This document shows, in pieces, positions 17,739 to 25,380 of a stretch of DNA of 64,000 nucleotides (its first letter is position 1; each line of letters opens with the position of its first letter). Source of the stretch: Rheinheimera sp. 1928-s (GTDB lineage Bacteria > Pseudomonadota > Gammaproteobacteria > Enterobacterales > Alteromonadaceae); NCBI RefSeq assembly GCF_029269265.1, contig NZ_JARIXP010000001.1, positions 609,306-673,305 of the forward strand, read 5' to 3'. The notes under the pieces are model-generated. The model made no database searches, was not told the DNA's origin, and saw only the letters and a program-made list of their open reading frames with translations. The translations under genes were made by a program, and so were the position numbers.

Positions 17739-18947
17739 GTGGCTTTATATGTACAAAAATTCGGGGGTACCTCAGTCGGTACCCCCGAACGTATCGAAGC
17801 TGTGGCAGAGCAGGTGATTCAAACTGTGCATGCCGGTCATAAAGTGGTTGTAGTGGTGTCTGCTATGGCAGGCGAAACCAACAGGCTGCTTGGGCTGGCG
17901 CATCAGATTGATAGTCGTCCTTCGACTCGCGAACTGGATATGCTCGCCGCCAGCGGTGAACAGGTCAGTATTGCATTGCTGGCGATGGCGCTGATTAAAC
18001 GGGGTCATCCGGCCGTATCGCTGCTGGCCGATCAGATTGGTATTCTGACTGACAATAAATTCAGCCGTGCCCGTATTTTATCTGTCGGCACTGAGCGTTT
18101 GTGGCAGGAGCTGGAGCAGGGCCATATTGTGATCGCTGCTGGTTTTCAGGGCAGAGACATTGAAGGCAATATCACCACCTTAGGCCGTGGCGGTTCTGAT
18201 ACCACAGCAGTGGCTTTAGCCGCCGCTTTAAAAGCTGACGAATGTCAGATTTTTACCGATGTCGACGGTATTTACAGTATGGACCCGCGTATTTGTGCTG
18301 AAGCGTACCGACTGCCTTATGTCGACGCGTCCAGTATGCTCGAGCTTGCCAGTTTAGGCGCCAAAGTATTGCACTCCCGTTCTGTCGAATACGCAGCTAT
18401 GCATCGGGTGCCGGTACGGGTGTTATCTAGCTTCAGGCCCGATCAGGGAACTTTAGTGTGTTATGAGGACCAGAGCATGAGTGTACCTGCAGTAACAGGG
18501 CTGGCATGCCAGACCGGCGAAGTCTGGTTGGAGCTGAATGAGTTAAGTAGTGAGCTGCATATCGCATTACTGAAGGAGTTCGCCCGTTTAGCTATTGAGA
18601 CCGATATGTTAAAGGTGCAGTATGCGCCGTCCGGTTTAGTGCAGATGCAGTTCAGTTTGAACCAAAATGATCTGAATACTGTAGAAGATATTTGTAATGA
18701 ACTGAAAAAGAAGCAAAATTTTACGCTACAAAGCAGGAAGTCTTTGGGCAAGTTATCTATAGTAGGGATAGGGCTGAAATCAAATCCTGCCATTACAGCG
18801 ACAGTATTTGAACAATTGCAGTTATTAACAGTGCAGGTTATTGCTGTCAGTTGTGCCGAAATTAAATTATCAATAGTAGTGCCAGAAGCTGAATTGAATA
18901 AAGTGGCAATCACTTTACATTCCGCCTTATTGGGTTCAGTTAATTAA
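17739..18947 (+). CDS. lysC: Monofunctional aspartate kinase
   Basis: A 402-residue aspartokinase catalysing the first step from aspartate to lysine, threonine and methionine. The kinase signature VQKFGGTSVGTPERI opens the protein. GFQGRDIEGNITTLGRGGSDTTA holds the substrate-binding region, and FTDVDGIYSMDPR follows. The C-terminal third carries two ACT modules; the second begins near LSIVGIGLKSNPA. The start is a GTG at 17739 with only a weak ribosome site, six bases after alaS, suggesting dependence on upstream translation. No fused homoserine dehydrogenase is present, so this is the alpha/beta monofunctional type. Confidence 0.93.
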   Translation: MALYVQKFGGTSVGTPERIEAVAEQVIQTVHAGHKVVVVVSAMAGETNRLLGLAHQIDSRPSTRELDMLAASGEQVSIALLAMALIKRGHPAVSLLADQIGILTDNKFSRARILSVGTERLWQELEQGHIVIAAGFQGRDIEGNITTLGRGGSDTTAVALAAALKADECQIFTDVDGIYSMDPRICAEAYRLPYVDASSMLELASLGAKVLHSRSVEYAAMHRVPVRVLSSFRPDQGTLVCYEDQSMSVPAVTGLACQTGEVWLELNELSSELHIALLKEFARLAIETDMLKVQYAPSGLVQMQFSLNQNDLNTVEDICNELKKKQNFTLQSRKSLGKLSIVGIGLKSNPAITATVFEQLQLLTVQVIAVSCAEIKLSIVVPEAELNKVAITLHSALLGSVN

Positions 18948-19061
18948 TTTCAAGGTTTTCATAAATTTGTCGGCTGAGTTATCATAAGGCTGACAGGTCT
19001 GCGCAGTACGATCAAACAAGCGCAACCATTGGAAGCTGGGATCATACAAAAGGAGCAAAGA

Positions 19062-19265
19062 ATGCTTATTTTAACGCGTCGTGTTGGTGAGACACTGATG
19101 ATCGGTGATGAAGTCACGGTCACGGTTTTAGGCGTCAAAGGAAATCAGGTTCGTATCGGTGTGAATGCACCAAAAGAAGTTTCTGTGCACAGAGAAGAGA
19201 TTTATATGCGTATTCAGGCTGAAAAAGGCACCCCTGGTGGCTTTAGCGGCGATGACGATCAATAA
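19062..19265 (+). CDS. csrA: Carbon storage regulator CsrA
   Basis: A 67-residue RNA-binding dimer that controls translation by binding GGA motifs in mRNA leaders. The protein starts [20 protein letters not shown], followed by [27 protein letters not shown], which keeps the RNA-contacting Leu4, Arg6 and Arg44 region. The ATG at 19062 follows AAGGAG with good spacing. The leader has three GGA triplets (19031, about 19039, and 19052 in the ribosome site itself), the arrangement expected for autoregulation. It lies between lysC and a tRNA-Ser/Arg cluster, the order common in gammaproteobacteria. Confidence 0.97.
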   Translation: MLILTRRVGETLMIGDEVTVTVLGVKGNQVRIGVNAPKEVSVHREEIYMRIQAEKGTPGGFSGDDDQ

Positions 19266-19376
19266 GTTATAAGCTTTATTATTTTTAGAAATTGTATATT
19301 TTTAACGCTTTGTAGCGAATATTTAGTCGAATTGTTTAAAAGGTCAGCAAACGCGCTTTCCAGCTCCAAAAATTGT

Positions 19377-19404
19377 TTGACTTATTTTCCTGAGACATTA
19401 ATAT
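19377..19404 (+). promoter_or_regulatory. Sigma-70 promoter of the tRNA-Ser/Arg cluster
   Basis: TTGACT at 19377 and TAATAT at 19399 are spaced by 16 bases. They are followed by a GC-rich CGCCGC stretch of the type found in stringently controlled stable-RNA promoters. The mature tRNA-Ser begins 20 bases after the -10. Confidence 0.75.
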
Positions 19405-19423
19405 ACACGCCGCAACGTAGTGC

Positions 19424-19513
19424 GGAGAAGTGGCCGAGTGGCTGAAGGCGCACCCCTGCTAAGGGTGTATAGGGGAAACTCTATCGAGGGTTCGAATCCC
19501 TCCTTCTCCGCCA
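19424..19513 (+). tRNA. serV: tRNA-Ser (anticodon GCU)
   Basis: A 90-base class II tRNA. The acceptor GGAGAAG pairs with CTTCTCC, the CCA is encoded, the long variable arm GTATAGGGGAAACTCTATC is present, and the anticodon loop is CTGCTAA. It is first in the cluster and follows csrA. Confidence 0.97.
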
Positions 19514-19530
19514 GTTGTACTGTTAAGATT

Positions 19531-19607
19531 GGATGCATAGCTCAGCTGGATAGAGTACTCGGCTACGAACCGAGCGGTCGGAGGTTCGAATCCTCCTGCG
19601 TCCACCA
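19531..19607 (+). tRNA. argV: tRNA-Arg (anticodon ACG), copy 1
   Basis: A 77-base tRNA with encoded CCA. The anticodon stem CTCGG/CCGAG encloses CTACGAA, and the T arm is GGAGG TTCGAAT CCTCC. The acceptor GGATGCA pairs with TGCGTCC including one G-U pair. Its first adenosine in the anticodon is the target of TadA deamination in this isoacceptor. Confidence 0.97.
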
Positions 19608-19646
19608 CTTAACTACAACGACGATGTGAAAAAGAAAGTACCAGAT

Positions 19647-19723
19647 GGATGCATAGCTCAGCTGGATAGAGTACTCGGCTACGAACCGAGCGGTCGGAGG
19701 TTCGAATCCTCCTGCGTCCACCA
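19647..19723 (+). tRNA. argV: tRNA-Arg (anticodon ACG), copy 2
   Basis: Identical over all 77 bases to the copy at 19531, indicating recent duplication or gene conversion. Its 3' end and the following terminator are themselves copied again downstream at 19893-19943. Confidence 0.97.
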
Positions 19724-19729
19724 CAACTA

Positions 19730-19753
19730 AACCTGCTAAGTGCAGGTTTTTTT
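19730..19753 (+). terminator. Rho-independent terminator of the tRNA operon
   Basis: AACCTGC/GCAGGTT stem, TAAGT loop, and a run of five or more T. An exact second copy lies 188 bases downstream. Confidence 0.9.
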
Positions 19754-19822
19754 GTGCCTAAAATTCAGCTAAATAGATCGGCGATGGTGGACGCAGTAGG
19801 TGAGAACCTCCGTCAGGTTCGA

Positions 19823-19892
19823 CAAAATCGCCGGGAGCGATTTTGGACGAGCGAAGCTCGGCCCGCAGGGCAAGGGGCAGGACGCCACTTGC
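19823..19892 (+). repeat. Three-hairpin GGA-loop element A
   Basis: Hairpin 1 is CAAAATCG/CGATTTTG with loop CCGGGAG, followed by GA. Hairpin 2 is CGAGC/GCTCG with loop GAA. Then come the core CCCGCAGGG and hairpin 3 GCAAGGGGC/GCCACTTGC with loop AGGAC and one mismatch. Compared with element B, every stem differs in sequence but remains paired, and the loops are the same. Confidence 0.85.
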
Positions 19893-19917
19893 AATCCTCC
19901 TGGGTCCACCACAACTA

Positions 19918-19941
19918 AACCTGCTAAGTGCAGGTTTTTTT
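19918..19941 (+). terminator. Duplicate of the tRNA operon terminator
   Basis: Identical stem, loop and T tract to 19730-19753. It lies after a CCA-ending acceptor-like sequence that lacks the rest of a tRNA. Confidence 0.85.
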
Positions 19942-19942
19942 G

Positions 19943-20015
19943 TTTTTCGCATCCCTGCGAAAAATCCCTTCGGGACCCGCCGTGCGGCGGTCCAAAAACG
20001 CTCCAGGCGTTTTTG
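19943..20015 (-). repeat. Three-hairpin GGA-loop element C, inverted 75-bp insertion
   Basis: Read on the minus strand, CAAAAACGC/GCGTTTTTG has loop CTGGA, followed by GA. CCGCC/GGCGG then has loop GCAC, followed by GT. The core is CCCGAAGGG, and finally TTTTTCGCA/TGCGAAAAA has loop GGGA. The order, the GA spacer and the core match elements A and B although the stems are unrelated. It is missing from repeat unit 1, so it looks like an insertion, bounded by TTTTTG on both sides. Confidence 0.8.
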
Positions 20016-20085
20016 TGTATCTAAAATTCAGTTAAATAGATCGGCGATGGTGGACGCAGTAGGTGAAAACCTCCGTCAGGTTCGA

Positions 20086-20156
20086 GCCATTTGCCGGGAG
20101 CAAATGGCGACAGCCGAAGGCTGGCCCGCAGGGCTCGTGGCAGGACAGCCACGAGC
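20086..20156 (+). repeat. Three-hairpin GGA-loop element B
   Basis: GCCATTTG/CAAATGGC with loop CCGGGAG, GA, CAGCC/GGCTG with loop GAA, core CCCGCAGGG, and GCTCGTGGC/GCCACGAGC with loop AGGACA. All three stems are perfect. The flanking inverted tRNA-acceptor copy begins near 20049. Confidence 0.85.
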
Positions 20157-20244
20157 AATCCTCCTGCCGCGAACTATTCGCTTCAACAGTTTCTCTTTTG
20201 CTCTTTCGAGTTCCTGCAGAGTTAAACCACCAAACCCCAACCAA

Positions 20245-20661
20245 CTAAGCCGCTCTCTCCCCCCCAAAACAGTCCCCAAGCGACGCCTCAAGAGCTCTAA
20301 CCACTTGACCTCTATTCAGTACCCCAACCACCACGCCATTTTCAAGCACAGGCAACTGATGTAAATGCAGACTGGTAAAGATCACTGCGCTATCCACCAC
20401 GCTATCGGACGCAAGTACTGTCACCACCTTCTTACTCATCACTTGCGCTATGGTGTTGTGCAGGCTACAAAAATAGCTGGCATGTAACATAGCGGCTAAA
20501 CAGTCCTGCTCAGACAAATAACCGACCAGGTTATTGTCTTTATTAAACACTGGTGCGCCAGTCAGGTTAAACTGTCGCAGTTGCTGCACAGCCTGAACTA
20601 TCGTATCGTCTTGTTGCAGGCGTGGAAATTCGCGTTGGTATATATCTTGTACTTTGCTCAT
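20245..20661 (-). CDS. Two-CBS-domain protein
   Basis: A 138-residue protein made of two CBS modules. The first covers residues 5-60 (FPRLQQDDTIVQAVQQLRQFNLTGAPVFNKDNNLVGYLSEQDCLAAML). The second covers about 70-128 and ends VLPVLENG-type HQLPVLENGVVVGVLNRGQVVRALEAS. Such pairs bind adenine nucleotides and usually act as sensors; no catalytic domain is attached. AAAGGAG precedes the ATG on the minus strand. It is monocistronic, convergent with the tRNA-Arg repeat array. Its target is unknown. Confidence 0.85.
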   Translation of the reverse strand: MSKVQDIYQREFPRLQQDDTIVQAVQQLRQFNLTGAPVFNKDNNLVGYLSEQDCLAAMLHASYFCSLHNTIAQVMSKKVVTVLASDSVVDSAVIFTSLHLHQLPVLENGVVVGVLNRGQVVRALEASLGDCFGGERAA

Positions 20662-20846
20662 GGTTTTTCTCCTTTGAAGCTATGGAAGTAGCATAAGCTC
20701 GATAAATGCTTCGATGAAAACGAATTAATAAGCTTGTCAGTATCGTAATTTTTGATTAGAAAATTGGATAACAAGTGGGGAAGGGGCCTTAAAGGAATGA
20801 AACGTATGTTTTATGTGCAGTTAAATCAGTGCAGACAGATTTTTGC

Positions 20847-20874
20847 TTTACCTTTGATGCCTCTTTTGTATAAT
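20847..20874 (+). promoter_or_regulatory. Promoter of tRNA-Trp-holD-rimI
   Basis: TTTACC at 20847 and a perfect TATAAT at 20869 are spaced by 16 bases and followed by GGCGCC, a GC-rich discriminator typical of tRNA promoters. The tRNA begins 16 bases after the -10. Confidence 0.75.
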
Positions 20875-20889
20875 GGCGCCTCCAACGCT

Positions 20890-20966
20890 AGGGGCATAGT
20901 TCCAATTGGTAGAACAGCGGTCTCCAAAACCGATGGTTGGGGGTTCGAATCCCTCTGCCCCTGCCA
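20890..20966 (+). tRNA. trpT: tRNA-Trp (anticodon CCA)
   Basis: A 77-base tRNA with encoded CCA. The acceptor AGGGGCA pairs with TGCCCCT, the anticodon loop is CTCCAAA, and the T arm is GGGGG TTCGAAT CCCT. It lies alone, and 12 bases after its CCA the holD coding region starts, so both are on one primary transcript. Confidence 0.95.
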
Positions 20967-20978
20967 CTTCATTCTGAT

Positions 20979-21362
20979 ATGAATTCTTTATCGTCTAAGC
21001 AGCAACTGCTGCACTTACTCCAGATACAACCACTTGAATTACATCAAGAGTTTTCTGCTATGGCCAAAACGCCTGAAGCTGAAATTGGTGTGCTGGCAGA
21101 AGCTGTTGCTGATATAAAAGCTGTAGTTGAAGCTGTCGAACCAGCAGTGCCTGTTTACTCTGAACCTGACGCAGAACTGACCTTATCCAAAGACGTCTTC
21201 ATGGCACTCAGCGAGTATCAACCAGAGCTGCAGTGGCGGTTAAACCCGGCCAGTACTGAACCTATGTTGCAAAACGGACTCTTAGTAACACCTTCGATTG
21301 AATTATTACAGTCAGCCCAGCAGAAAAAGCTGCTCTGGTTGTGCCTCCAGCAAGAGAGCTGA
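20979..21362 (+). CDS. holD: DNA polymerase III subunit psi HolD
   Basis: A 127-residue protein, weakly conserved. Its C-terminal part LQWRLNPAS, TPSIELLQSAQQKKLLWLCLQQ aligns in pattern with the HolD ending (WRLG, SPALTDLRANPTARAALWQQI). The position before rimI is the usual one. The N-terminus LLHLLQIQPLELH corresponds to the clamp-loader-binding segment. A low-complexity Ala/Val/Glu stretch (residues 30-65) is inserted. No clear ribosome site is seen between the tRNA-Trp 3' end and the ATG. Psi links the clamp loader to chi and single-strand-binding protein. Confidence 0.75.
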   Translation: MNSLSSKQQLLHLLQIQPLELHQEFSAMAKTPEAEIGVLAEAVADIKAVVEAVEPAVPVYSEPDAELTLSKDVFMALSEYQPELQWRLNPASTEPMLQNGLLVTPSIELLQSAQQKKLLWLCLQQES

Positions 21363-21365
21363 TGC

Positions 21366-21812
21366 ATGCCGTTAATACGTAGTGCCACCCCTGCCGATAT
21401 CCCTGCGATGCTGCAGATAGAACAAAGCGCTAATAGCCATCCCTGGTCGGAAGGCACCTTTCACACCTGCTTTAGCGAGCGTTATTTTAATGCAGTGCTG
21501 ATGGATGATAACGACGCTATTATAGGTTTCTACATAGGCGAAAAAGTCGCAGTAGAAGCCAGTTTATTTAATATTGGTGTGGCGCCAAAAGCGCAGGGCC
21601 AGGGTTATGGCCAGCAACTGATGCAGCATTTTATTGCGCAGGCTCAGGATTTAGAGGCGCTGGACTGCTGGCTGGAAGTACGCCAATCCAATGCCAATGC
21701 CATTAAGCTGTATGAGAAATGCGGTTTTATTCAAACCGGTTTACGCCCCAGTTATTACCCAACAGCCACTGGCCGTGAAGACGCCATTTTAATGGCTTTG
21801 CCCTTAGGCTAA
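21366..21812 (+). CDS. rimI: Ribosomal protein S18-alanine N-acetyltransferase RimI
   Basis: A 148-residue GNAT acetyltransferase. RSATPADIPAMLQIEQSANSHPWSEGTF is the RimI opening. NIGVAPKAQGQGYGQQLM carries the acetyl-CoA-binding Q-x-x-G-x-G/A motif, and EVRQSNANAIKLYEKCGF is followed by YYP near the C-terminus. It starts three bases after the holD stop, in the conserved holD-rimI pair. It acetylates the N-terminal alanine of S18 after methionine removal. Confidence 0.92.
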   Translation: MPLIRSATPADIPAMLQIEQSANSHPWSEGTFHTCFSERYFNAVLMDDNDAIIGFYIGEKVAVEASLFNIGVAPKAQGQGYGQQLMQHFIAQAQDLEALDCWLEVRQSNANAIKLYEKCGFIQTGLRPSYYPTATGREDAILMALPLG

Positions 21813-21986
21813 GATTAAATCATCTCCCCCGGAAAGATAATTTCCAGAGCAAAGTGGCTAAATTCTGTGCCTATGCTCTGCTTGCTGCTATAATCGCGCG
21901 AAATTTCCCTTTATACCCAAGTAACCCAAGCCCACTCTGCTTCTTGGCTATGTTGTGGGCTTCGTTTATTGATCAAGTTGGATGGC

Positions 21987-23573
21987 ATGACTACCGAACT
22001 GTTTTTAGAAGAAATTAACAAACGCCGCACTTTTGCGATCATCTCTCACCCGGATGCCGGTAAAACCACTATCACTGAAAAAGTGTTGTTGTTTGGACAG
22101 TTGATCCAAAAAGCAGGTACGGTCAAAGGTAAAAAGTCTGGCCAATACGCCACCTCCGACTGGATGGAAATGGAGAAAGAGCGGGGCATCTCGGTCACGA
22201 CTTCTGTGATGCAGTTCCCTTATGCGGATTGTTTAGTCAACCTGCTGGATACTCCAGGTCACGAAGACTTCTCGGAAGATACCTACCGTACTTTAACGGC
22301 GGTAGACTCCTGCTTAATGGTCATCGACGGCGCTAAAGGTGTTGAAGACCGGACCATTAAGCTGATGGAAGTCACCCGTTTACGTGACACGCCTATCATC
22401 ACTTTTATGAACAAAATGGACCGGGATATTCGTGATCCTGTTGATTTATTAGATGAAGTAGAAAGCGTATTAAAAATCGCCTGTGCTCCTATCACCTGGC
22501 CAATCGCCTCGGGTAAAGAGTTTAAAGGTGTCTATCACATTTACCGTGACGAAATTATTTTATACAAGTCAGGTATGGGCCATACCATTCAGGAACTGGA
22601 TGTGATTAAAGGCATCAACAATCCTGAACTGGATAAAAGAGTGGGTTATTACGCCGGTCAGTTGCGCGAAGAAATGGAACTGGTCAAAGGCGCAAGCCAT
22701 GAGTTTGACTTAGAACTGTTCCGCAAAGGTGAACTCACCCCGGTGTTTTTTGGTACAGCCTTAGGTAACTTTGGTGTCGATCATATGCTGGATGGTTTAA
22801 CCGAATGGGCGCCTGCACCACAACACCGTGCCACCACCAGCCGTGTTGTTGAGCCATCAGAGCCAGCCTTTACCGGTTTTGTTTTTAAAATTCAGGCTAA
22901 TATGGACCCGAAACACCGTGACCGCGTGGCCTTTTTGCGCATCTGTTCAGGTAAATATGAAAAGGGCATGAAAATGCACCATGTGCGTATTGGCAAAGAT
23001 ATGCTGGTGCCACAGGCTTTAACTTTTTTAGCGGGCGATCGTGAACACGTCGAACAAGCTTTCCCAGGCGATATCATAGGTTTACATAACCACGGCACTA
23101 TTCAGATTGGTGATACCTTCACATCAGGTGAGAAGTTTAACTTCACAGGTATTCCAAACTTTGCGCCTGAATTATTCCGCCGTATTCGTTTGCGTGATCC
23201 ACTAAAACAAAAGCAGCTGCTCAAAGGTTTAGTACAGTTGTCAGAAGAGGGCGCTGTGCAGGTATTCCGTCCGCTGGATAACAACGATTTGATTGTAGGC
23301 GCAGTGGGTGTGTTGCAGTTTGACGTGGTGGTGCATCGCTTAAAATCTGAATACAGCGTCGATGCGATTTACGAAAGCGTCAACGTGACGACTGCGCGTT
23401 GGGTTTATAGCGACGATCACAAAGCCATGACTGAATTAAAGAGCAAAGCCAGCATGAACCTGGCGCTCGACGGTGGCGATAATCTGACCTATCTGGCTCC
23501 TACTATGGTCAACCTGAACTTGTCGATAGAGCGTTATCCGAAGATCAAATTCCATAAGACCCGTGAACATTAA
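21987..23573 (+). CDS. prfC: Peptide chain release factor 3
   Basis: A 528-residue translational GTPase that recycles RF1/RF2. The G1 motif [14 protein letters not shown], the switch I region [17 protein letters not shown]3 [12 protein letters not shown] and G4 FMNKMDRD are all present. The ATG at 21987 gives the normal [22 protein letters not shown] start; the in-frame TTG at 21969 would add six atypical residues. A TATAAT at 21889 is a likely -10. Length matches E. coli RF3 (529). Confidence 0.97.
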   Translation: MTTELFLEEINKRRTFAIISHPDAGKTTITEKVLLFGQLIQKAGTVKGKKSGQYATSDWMEMEKERGISVTTSVMQFPYADCLVNLLDTPGHEDFSEDTYRTLTAVDSCLMVIDGAKGVEDRTIKLMEVTRLRDTPIITFMNKMDRDIRDPVDLLDEVESVLKIACAPITWPIASGKEFKGVYHIYRDEIILYKSGMGHTIQELDVIKGINNPELDKRVGYYAGQLREEMELVKGASHEFDLELFRKGELTPVFFGTALGNFGVDHMLDGLTEWAPAPQHRATTSRVVEPSEPAFTGFVFKIQANMDPKHRDRVAFLRICSGKYEKGMKMHHVRIGKDMLVPQALTFLAGDREHVEQAFPGDIIGLHNHGTIQIGDTFTSGEKFNFTGIPNFAPELFRRIRLRDPLKQKQLLKGLVQLSEEGAVQVFRPLDNNDLIVGAVGVLQFDVVVHRLKSEYSVDAIYESVNVTTARWVYSDDHKAMTELKSKASMNLALDGGDNLTYLAPTMVNLNLSIERYPKIKFHKTREH

Positions 23574-23597
23574 TTCAGGCTCGAGCAAAGGTTTGTT

Positions 23598-25337
23598 ATG
23601 AATATCAAAGAATTATTATCCGCAAAAACTCAGGCCGCTATGCTGGCTTTAGGTTTGCCTGCCGATACCAATACAGCTGTGACCATCAGCACTAAAGTTG
23701 AATTTGGTGACTACCAGATCAACGGTGCTATGGCGGCTGCCAAGTTATTAAAAACCAATCCCCGCGCTTTGGCGCAGCAGCTGGTGCAACAACTGGATTT
23801 AGCCGATATGGCTGAAAAAGTGGAGATTGCTGGCCCAGGTTTTATTAACGTCACTTTACGTAAAGACTGGTTAGCAGCGCAGTTAGTTGGAGCTTCACAA
23901 AACCCACGTTTAACTTTAAGCGCTAATCCAGCCCCGCAAACTGTAGTCGTCGATTACTCAGCGCCTAACCTGGCTAAAGAGATGCACGTTGGCCATTTGC
24001 GCTCCACCATTATTGGCGACGCCGTGGTGCGCTGTCTTGAGTTCTGGGGTGACAACGTCATTCGTCAGAACCATATGGGCGACTGGGGTACGCAGTTTGG
24101 TATGTTGATTGCGCATCTGGAAGACAAGCTGGCAGCTGGTATAGACTTAGAGCAAGTAGCTTTAGCCGATCTGGAAGACTTCTACCGCGAAGCGAAAAAA
24201 CGTTTTGACGATGAAGCAGGTTTTGCCGATAAGTCGCGTGACTATGTAGTGAAACTACAAAGTGGCGACGCCCACTGCCAGAAGTTATGGCAGCTGTTTA
24301 TCGACACTTCTATTAAGCACAGCGATGAGGTGTATAAAACCTTAAAAGTCACGTTAGGCCATGAGCATATCAAGCCTGAAAGTGCCTATAACTCTATGCT
24401 GCAGCCTATAGTGGATAGCTTAAAACAGCAGGGTTTAGCTGTGGAAAGTGAAGGCGCTTTAGTGGTGTTTTTACAGGAGCTGGCGGATAAAGAAGGCAAT
24501 CCTTCGCCTTTTATTGTGCAAAAAACCGGTGGTGGTTTCCTCTATGCCACTACAGATTTAGCGGCTTGCCAGTACCGTAGTGTTGATTTAGCTGCGGATC
24601 GCATCGTGATTTTTACCGACGCCCGTCAGGCGCTGCACTTTAAACAAGTGGAATTAGTGGCCCGCAAAGCTGGTTTATTAAAAGATCATGTCGCTTATGA
24701 TCACTGCCCCTTTGGCACCATGATGGGTGAAGACGGTAAGCCGTTTAAAACACGTACCGGTGGCACTGTTAAACTGGCTGAGTTGTTAGAAGAAGCCGTA
24801 GTGCGTGCTCAAGCAGTGGTAGAGCAAAAATCATCAGACTTAAGCACCGAAGAAATGGCTGAAGTGGCGCGTAAAGTAGGTATAGGTGCAGTGAAGTTTG
24901 CTGACTTATCGAAAAACCGCACCAGCGATTATGTGTTTAGCTGGGATGCCATGTTAAGTTTTGATGGTGCCACAGCCCCTTATCTGCAATACGCTTATAC
25001 TCGTGTCAGCGGTATTTTGCGCCGCGCTGGTATCGATGAGAGCTTTGTGGCTCCGCTGCAACTTCTGGAAGAGCAGGAAAAACAGTTAGCCGTCAAACTG
25101 TTACGTTTAGAAGAAACGCTACAGGCCGTGATGAAAGATGCGGTGCCTAACTTGCTTTGTAACTACTTATACGAGTTATCCAGCCAGTTTATGAGTTTCT
25201 ACGAAGCTTGCCCTATTTTAAAAGAAGGCATTGAACCAGATTTAAAAAACAGCCGTTTAATGCTGAGTATTTTGGTGGCCCGTACTTTAAAACAAGGCTT
25301 AGACTTATTAGGTATTGAGGTAATGGAGCGGATGTAA
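23598..25337 (+). CDS. argS: Arginyl-tRNA synthetase
   Basis: A 579-residue class I synthetase. The N-terminal Add-1 domain begins [16 protein letters not shown]. The HIGH-equivalent is [17 protein letters not shown] later block is [21 protein letters not shown], the KMSKS-like region of bacterial ArgRS. The C-terminal anticodon domain holds [16 protein letters not shown] and ends LGIEVMERM. It lies 24 bases after prfC. Nearby is the tRNA-Arg pair at 19.5-19.7 kb, but there is no sign of co-transcription. Confidence 0.97.
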   Translation: MNIKELLSAKTQAAMLALGLPADTNTAVTISTKVEFGDYQINGAMAAAKLLKTNPRALAQQLVQQLDLADMAEKVEIAGPGFINVTLRKDWLAAQLVGASQNPRLTLSANPAPQTVVVDYSAPNLAKEMHVGHLRSTIIGDAVVRCLEFWGDNVIRQNHMGDWGTQFGMLIAHLEDKLAAGIDLEQVALADLEDFYREAKKRFDDEAGFADKSRDYVVKLQSGDAHCQKLWQLFIDTSIKHSDEVYKTLKVTLGHEHIKPESAYNSMLQPIVDSLKQQGLAVESEGALVVFLQELADKEGNPSPFIVQKTGGGFLYATTDLAACQYRSVDLAADRIVIFTDARQALHFKQVELVARKAGLLKDHVAYDHCPFGTMMGEDGKPFKTRTGGTVKLAELLEEAVVRAQAVVEQKSSDLSTEEMAEVARKVGIGAVKFADLSKNRTSDYVFSWDAMLSFDGATAPYLQYAYTRVSGILRRAGIDESFVAPLQLLEEQEKQLAVKLLRLEETLQAVMKDAVPNLLCNYLYELSSQFMSFYEACPILKEGIEPDLKNSRLMLSILVARTLKQGLDLLGIEVMERM

Positions 25338-25380
25338 TCCGCTTTGCCCCAGTCGCGTCTTGATCTGAAAGGACAAACTG

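Larger units (their letters stand above)
19705..19892 (+). repeat. tRNA-Arg tail repeat unit 1 (188 bp)
   Basis: The unit starts inside the 3' end of tRNA-Arg copy 2 (AATCCTCCTG) and includes CCA, the terminator, an AT-rich linker and a 12-base inverted copy of the acceptor end (TGGTGGACGCAG, about 19785). A small AGGT/ACCT hairpin with GAGA tetraloop follows, then the three-hairpin element at 19823-19892. The next base begins the second AATCCTCCTG, so the tRNA tail is repeated directly. The overall plan resembles the tRNA-tail repeats after E. coli tyrT; sequence identity with those is not claimed. Confidence 0.85.
19893..20156 (+). repeat. tRNA-Arg tail repeat unit 2 (264 bp)
   Basis: It repeats unit 1 in order: AATCCTCCTG, GTCCACCA, terminator, CTAAAATTCAG linker, TGGTGGACGCAG inverted acceptor copy, GNRA hairpin (GAAA here), three-hairpin element. 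It is 76 bases longer than unit 1: a 75-base insertion after the terminator and one extra loop base in hairpin 3. A third AATCCTCCTG follows at 20157 and then homology stops. Confidence 0.85.

Noticed and set aside
19823-20156. Integron attC sites
   Set aside because: Paired arms invited the idea, but there are no RYYYAAC/GTTRRRY core sites, no cassette ORFs and no IntI gene.
19754-20163. tRNA-Arg pseudogenes downstream of the intact copies
   Set aside because: Only the T-arm 3' strand and acceptor end are present, in direct and inverted form. There is no D arm or anticodon arm, so a repeated tail fits better than decayed tRNA genes.
19754-20244. Prophage or genomic-island attachment site at the tRNA-Arg genes
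   Set aside because: The tRNA 3' end is duplicated, but no integrase or cargo gene follows within the window and the duplicated units are only 188 and 264 bases.
19800-20364. Open frames across the tRNA-tail repeats, on both strands
   Set aside because: They are low-similarity translations of hairpin DNA, overlap one another and the CBS gene, and lack ribosome sites.
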